DNA from: Ophioderma brevispina
Taxonomy: Eukaryota > Echinodermata > Ophiuroidea > Amphilepidida > Ophiodermatidae
DNA length: 64,000 nt
Reading direction: 5' to 3'
Assembly (NCBI GenBank): GCA_023653785.1
Contig: JAMKCH010078942.1
Location: forward strand, 1-64,000
A program made the position numbers and the translations under genes. This document shows, one piece after another, positions 59,300 through 64,000 of the stretch (its first letter is position 1; each line of letters starts with the position of its first letter). The notes below the pieces were generated by a model. That model made no database searches, had not been told where the DNA came from, and saw only the letters and a program-made list of their open reading frames with translations.

Positions 59300-60606
59300 T
59301 GATGACAACGTCACCGTGGGTATAATACTTGCGTGACTGAGTTATATCCAGTAGCCATTGGCTTCTACTAAAGGTTTGTTCTAAGATATTCAATAGACCA
59401 GTTAATATCCTATGTCACTTCCTTTGTTGCCTGCGAATCAATTCCTGCGAATCGTTATGGCCCATAGTATTAAAACTCTAACAGATACAATTGCCCAGTG
59501 TGTAACAGTCAGGCCGACCTATTTCAAGATACCAGGCCCTAACATGTTTACAAACATTGCTGTTAACTGGTCTATATAATATAATCATACGCAAATGAAG
59601 CACTTATAGACTAGACGAGATTTTCAAAAAGATACTTAATTAAGGAAGTACAGGCATTTTTTAGTAGTAGCGTTTCAAACAACTTTTCTATACTGATTTT
59701 TTGTGCTGATTACGATATACGGTGCTTTGCTGATTTTGTAGTGCAACGGGGTCAAACTGTAAAAAATTCAAACTCGTGACCGCCAAATTGCCACATATTT
59801 CATATTATTTTTTGAATTAATGCATTTCACTCTTAAAAGTTGGATCATCCGAGTTATACTTTCTATCTACACCTCCTTGAAGATGAGCAATTTTCAATAA
59901 CTACCTGCATAAGTTCTTTCTCCATGAGCCCAAATTGGAGAAACTTCAAATGGCCTGCCAAAATACTGACGTTAGAATTGAAAAAAAAAATATAAATACT
60001 TTCCTTCAAATTTTGAATTTTATATTCAAAATATAACTTATAAAAGAAGGACAGGTACGTGGAGTACTGTATCTAGTGAAAGGAAGACACTGAGGCGATT
60101 TCACCTCTAAATGTCCATGACATTCTATGTTCTATGTTCTGTAGATAAGAAAGAGGCATAAGCAACTATGATATTCTTGTTAAATTTTGCTGTTGTCACT
60201 TTGTAGGCCTATATATAGCTGTAGGTCATACTTTTTATGTATGCAAATATTTGGAGACTAGACTGTCGGACCTTCCCGAATGACTTGTTAGACTCTTGTG
60301 GAAAGGCCTAACACATATCTCCAATATATCCCATAGGAAGTGAAGAGAATCGTCAGGACGAGTAAATGATAGTTTAATCCATGTCCCAATATCAATTATT
60401 AGTTCCCGAGTTCAGTCACACTGTTCATTACAACATTCTGTCCAAAAATGAGATTGTGGCAAATGCCCCAAATTTCAGTAAACTTACATGATACACCAAC
60501 ATGCAAAATTAATTATAGTTAATGCTATTGTCCATCGAAGATTGCCGTAGACCTAAGCACCGCAAATAATCAGGATCATGACCCCACGTCAACCGTCATC
60601 GTCCCT
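59300..60606. other. unassigned stretch
   Basis: AT-rich; nothing recognised. Confidence 0.45.
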
Positions 60607-60643
60607 CCCCCCCCCACCCCCCCCCCCCCACACACACACACAC
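60607..60643 (+). repeat. C-run and CA microsatellite
   Basis: Two C-runs separated by one A are followed by six to seven CA units. Confidence 0.9.
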
Positions 60644-60649
60644 TATATA

Positions 60650-63600
60650 AAAGGTTTTGACACCTTTGCTAGTTAAATAGGACCCTCTATATCAATGCCA
60701 GTCTTTAATACTCTCAATTGTGGTGTCACTTTTCAATAGGGACCAATTTACGGTTACACATTGGTGCAAGTTTTTAAGCAATGCTCCCAATCAATGTTGG
60801 AAATGTACGGCCCCATGTTCGTCTAAGTATTCCATAAGGATTCCAAAAATGTATATTTGTACCATCTATGGCCATTGTTTTTGTTGAGTCATTTAACCTT
60901 TTCTGTAATTCGGGAGAGGGGGGGTAAACTAACTCTCCTTACACCTATTCCTGTATGGGAGAGGGGGGGGGGTAAACTTACTCCTTAAATAAGGTCCATG
61001 GTGAAATATTCAGCTCCTCCTCCTAAATTAAATTAACTCACATGTTAGTGTGTCACCTACGTGTGCATGTATACAGGTAGATGTATAAAATTTAATAAGA
61101 GGACTCAATTGAAAAAAAAACAATCATATGGAAACATTTAACACGAATCGAGTTTCTTCGCGGATTCCAAGTTAAAAGAGAAACCAATATCGGGTATTTT
61201 GGAATATAGTGGCTAGGAACTAAGCCTAATTTGGGAATAAATTAAATTTGTGTTACTTATATAGAAAATGGATTCTGGTATATCAGAACCATGATGTACT
61301 AAGGAAAGACTCTTAAGAGCATGGTTTGATCCCTTGGGAGACTATGCATTTCTTTTCTTTCACTACAATTAATTTGTAAATCTGAAAATATGTGTGACAA
61401 TATCATGGGTCAAATACTATATTGCATCATTTTCTCTTAAAAATCGTGACTTTTCTGCAAATAGTGTAATGATTAAAAGACCGCAATGCAGAGTTCTGTT
61501 CGTTATAATGATACAAGCTTGAATGATTTATTTGAATGACTTCGCATTGGAAACAGATTCCCAATTTAGGCGACATTGATTGAATATATTAAAATGTATG
61601 TATAACTTTTTTTAAATTTAAACCAAGTTGATTTATAAGGTAATTCATGCAATTCCAACCTGTCGTAAAGAAAGAATATTGAATGAATCGAACCTGAGTT
61701 GCTTTGTCGAAAAAAGTAATACTCATATTTTCTGTTAAGTTTTGAGAAAGACAGTGTAATTATGTTTTTTCTTTCTTGGCTTCAAGTCGAAAGACATCTA
61801 TAGATTGTTTAATCTAACAAACAAAAAGTCCTTTCGGCATCTAGGTGCTGGGAGATAAATTAATATGAACTAAATTGTGATAACTTATTTATGTACAAAC
61901 AGAGAAATAGAGTCAAAAACAAGATACTTCACTATCTTACTTCATTCACTTTCTTTTATATAATCCCATGTACCCTGTTAATAGTAATCTCTGCGACAAT
62001 GAAACTTTCTGGAACATGAATGGTAATTTTTTAATTTACTGTAGAACTATGACCATTTTTTGTAGTTTGGTTCTAAAATAATAGATTATTTTTGGAAACT
62101 CAGTGTAAGATTGTATATATATTCCTGGATGAACTCTTCCTTGGAAGTTTAGAAAAGATGGTTGGACCATCGAAGACGCGAATCTGATTAATAAATAGTG
62201 GAGCGGTTGGAACTGCCAATTGTCGAAAACCCCTCCCCTCCTCTACACAAATGCAACCACTTCTATTCGAAAGATAGTAAATAAATATTTAAAACACTAT
62301 TGTTGTGGTCACAAACTTGGTGTCAGGGGTGTTTTTGGGTCAAACAATACACCGTTTTTTGAGCTAAAACTTAATTTAAGTTAAATTTAAAAAAAAAAAA
62401 AAAAAAACCAATTTTAATCATCATCATATTATCAACCTCTGACATTTATATTATAGATTATCTGTTTATCCAATATATAAGTTGTCTAGATGTTAGTCCC
62501 CAAAACATCTTTTTTACCACATGTCACCACAACGAGTGATTACCTGAACTCTTTAAATGCACTGTATGAAACCCTATATCCTAACAAAAAGGAACCATAA
62601 CAAATTGTATTTCTTTACTTTCAAAAATTAAAAACCAATTTCGCTTATTTGGCAGTCCCAAAATGCATTTTCGGTCTGAAAGCTCCATGCCACAATATTT
62701 CAAAACCGCAACCATCATTTTCTTAACTCTCATATATTTATCCTTCAAACTAAAGTGGTTGCGTTGTGTTGTACCGAGAGCGGGTAACTCGAAAACATAG
62801 AGCACTTTTCAAGCTCGGCCGCTCGAGCATCATATTCGTGTCCAAAATAAGAATGATAACAATTGAAACAAATCATTTTCCTGTTTTTCTACTTGTTTCA
62901 ATTAGAGATTAAGAAATTAATAGGCCAAACTGCAGGAAAAACACAGAAACGATTACTTATACATTGAAAATTTGTGGAATGTCTCAAAACTTACTTGAAA
63001 TTTTTAACTATAATTAATATACTATGTCACAGAGGGTCCCAAAATAAGATAGCAAATCCTCGCAGTTGGTGCTATAATTTCAAAATTTGCAGACTTATTC
63101 ATTTATAACAGAATCCGCAATGGCGAACTAGTTTTGTACATCCCGGCAATTTTTGTCCGATCGGTTCACTAGTTTTGAAAACAGAGGCTATTATGGTAAC
63201 ACGCTGTCAAATTACCCATTCCAAGTTTGCCCGTAGATCGTTGAAGGAGGTTCAACCTTGATGAAAAATTGAGTTAAAGTCTTTCAGCTACAAAAAATCT
63301 CTTGGACTAATCCTGTCTTTGTTTTTAAAAATTAAATTATAAAATATTGTCGTTATTGTTTTATCCACGGTCTTTATCGTCTGTACAGTATTTTCCTCTG
63401 CTATATTTTAGAATAGTAACTTACATCAGTCAGCTTTAAACCTTGTCAGTCTTTTGGACTTGCTCTCAAAAACAGTACTGGTGCAGACACTAGTATGCAA
63501 CGAGTACCATTTGACTTCAGTGGTAAATGTTGTATTTTGGAGCCATTTTGTAAATTTGACACCTTTGCACTCAAAGCCACCGAAAAAAAAATAAGTCTAG

Positions 63601-64000
63601 AAACAGGCAGTAGTGCTTTTTACAATCTGATTAAGGACCTACCAATCGGTCTATGGTATTTTAGCGGTTCATTTCTGAACTTTGAATTTGAGCAACATTT
63701 ACCCTTGGGCTACAACTTAAGCGGAGAAGTTGATAATAATATACCCACCAATATACTCACCTTTAAGATAGTACCACTATGTGTAATAACACTGAATTAT
63801 TGTGGGATCGTTAAAATTAAGTGTTAAGTTTTATATGATATTGGCGGCCATTTTGAAGTATTTTGGTCCAATTTTACCCCTTGAGGCTAGAGTTTTGATT
63901 ATAATTAGTGTTAATATATCAGTTGAAAAAAAGTCTGGTAGACGAGTAAGTTTAATGTCTGTTAACAGTGGAAATTACGAATTAATATTTGAAATAATTT
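60650..64000. other. long unassigned AT-rich stretch
   Basis: No gene or repeat family recognised. A 19-A run lies at 62,389-62,407. A 110-codon plus frame at 63,495-63,827 (MQRVPFDFSGKCCILEP...) has balanced composition but no domain I know; it could be an unrecognised exon or chance. GGCGGCCATTTTGAAGTATT at 63,844 echoes the motif of the 58-kb tandem repeat. Confidence 0.4.

Noticed and set aside
59016..59393. 125-codon minus-strand frame
   Set aside because: Most of it lies within MITE family A copy 3, which has two other copies without this frame intact.

Overview
The window looks like non-genic DNA from an animal genome. It is AT-rich, has no long open frames, no bacterial-style gene packing, and is filled with transposon remnants, satellites and microsatellites. 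I found no confidently identifiable host protein-coding gene, tRNA, rRNA or CRISPR array. The repeat content (CR1/L2/Jockey-type LINE pieces, hAT, PIF/Harbinger and TTAA-type MITEs, many TACATGTA palindromes, TGACCT/AGGTCA-rich repeats) suggests a marine invertebrate, perhaps an echinoderm, hemichordate, cephalochordate or mollusc. That placement is inference; no marker gene confirms it.

Layout. 0-8.5 kb: CA microsatellites, a frameshifted coiled-coil coding relict on the minus strand (1.6-2.3 kb), a TTAGGG-like minisatellite, then a dense run of short MITEs. 8.5-13.3 kb: a 1.95-kb TIR element with mirrored CACCCTGTAT iterons, and a 1.36-kb PIF/Harbinger-like element with a trace of a Myb/SANT-like exon. 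16.2-19.4 kb: a satellite of about 135-bp monomers rich in AGGTCA half-sites, split by a hAT-type insertion. 19.4-25.4 kb: mostly unassigned, with one region of nested hairpins near 24.6 kb. 25.4-28.5 kb: a decayed minus-strand LINE whose presumed 3' region is interrupted by a 1,046-bp hAT-like element with a perfect 8-bp target duplication. 33.4-35.0 kb: a second iteron-bearing TIR element. 37.5-40.5 kb: a nearly full-span but frameshifted minus-strand LINE (endonuclease plus reverse transcriptase). 42.8-43.2 kb: a third LINE fragment. 43.8-47.1 kb: a dimeric ~103-bp satellite flanked by inverted copies of one MITE. 47.4-51.4 kb: a diverged segmental duplication in which each copy carries a transposon the other lacks. 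51.4-52.8 kb: a MITE holding a 949-bp foldback element. 54.4-56.0 kb: a 29-G run, an 82-A run and a plus-strand reverse transcriptase fragment. 56-64 kb: largely unassigned, with one short tandem repeat and one MITE.

The clearest common thread is a set of four MITE families (called A, B, C and F here), each about 330-370 bp. All have ends reading TTAA-AG...CT-TTAA, as expected for transposons that duplicate TTAA. In one case the segmental duplication supplies the empty target site. Separately, five insertions have hAT-type ends (CAG...CTG or TAG...CTA) with 7-8 bp target duplications. No new biochemical system with host genes is visible; what is unusual here is repeat biology. Many reading-frame breaks are single-base indels, so some could be assembly error rather than true decay.
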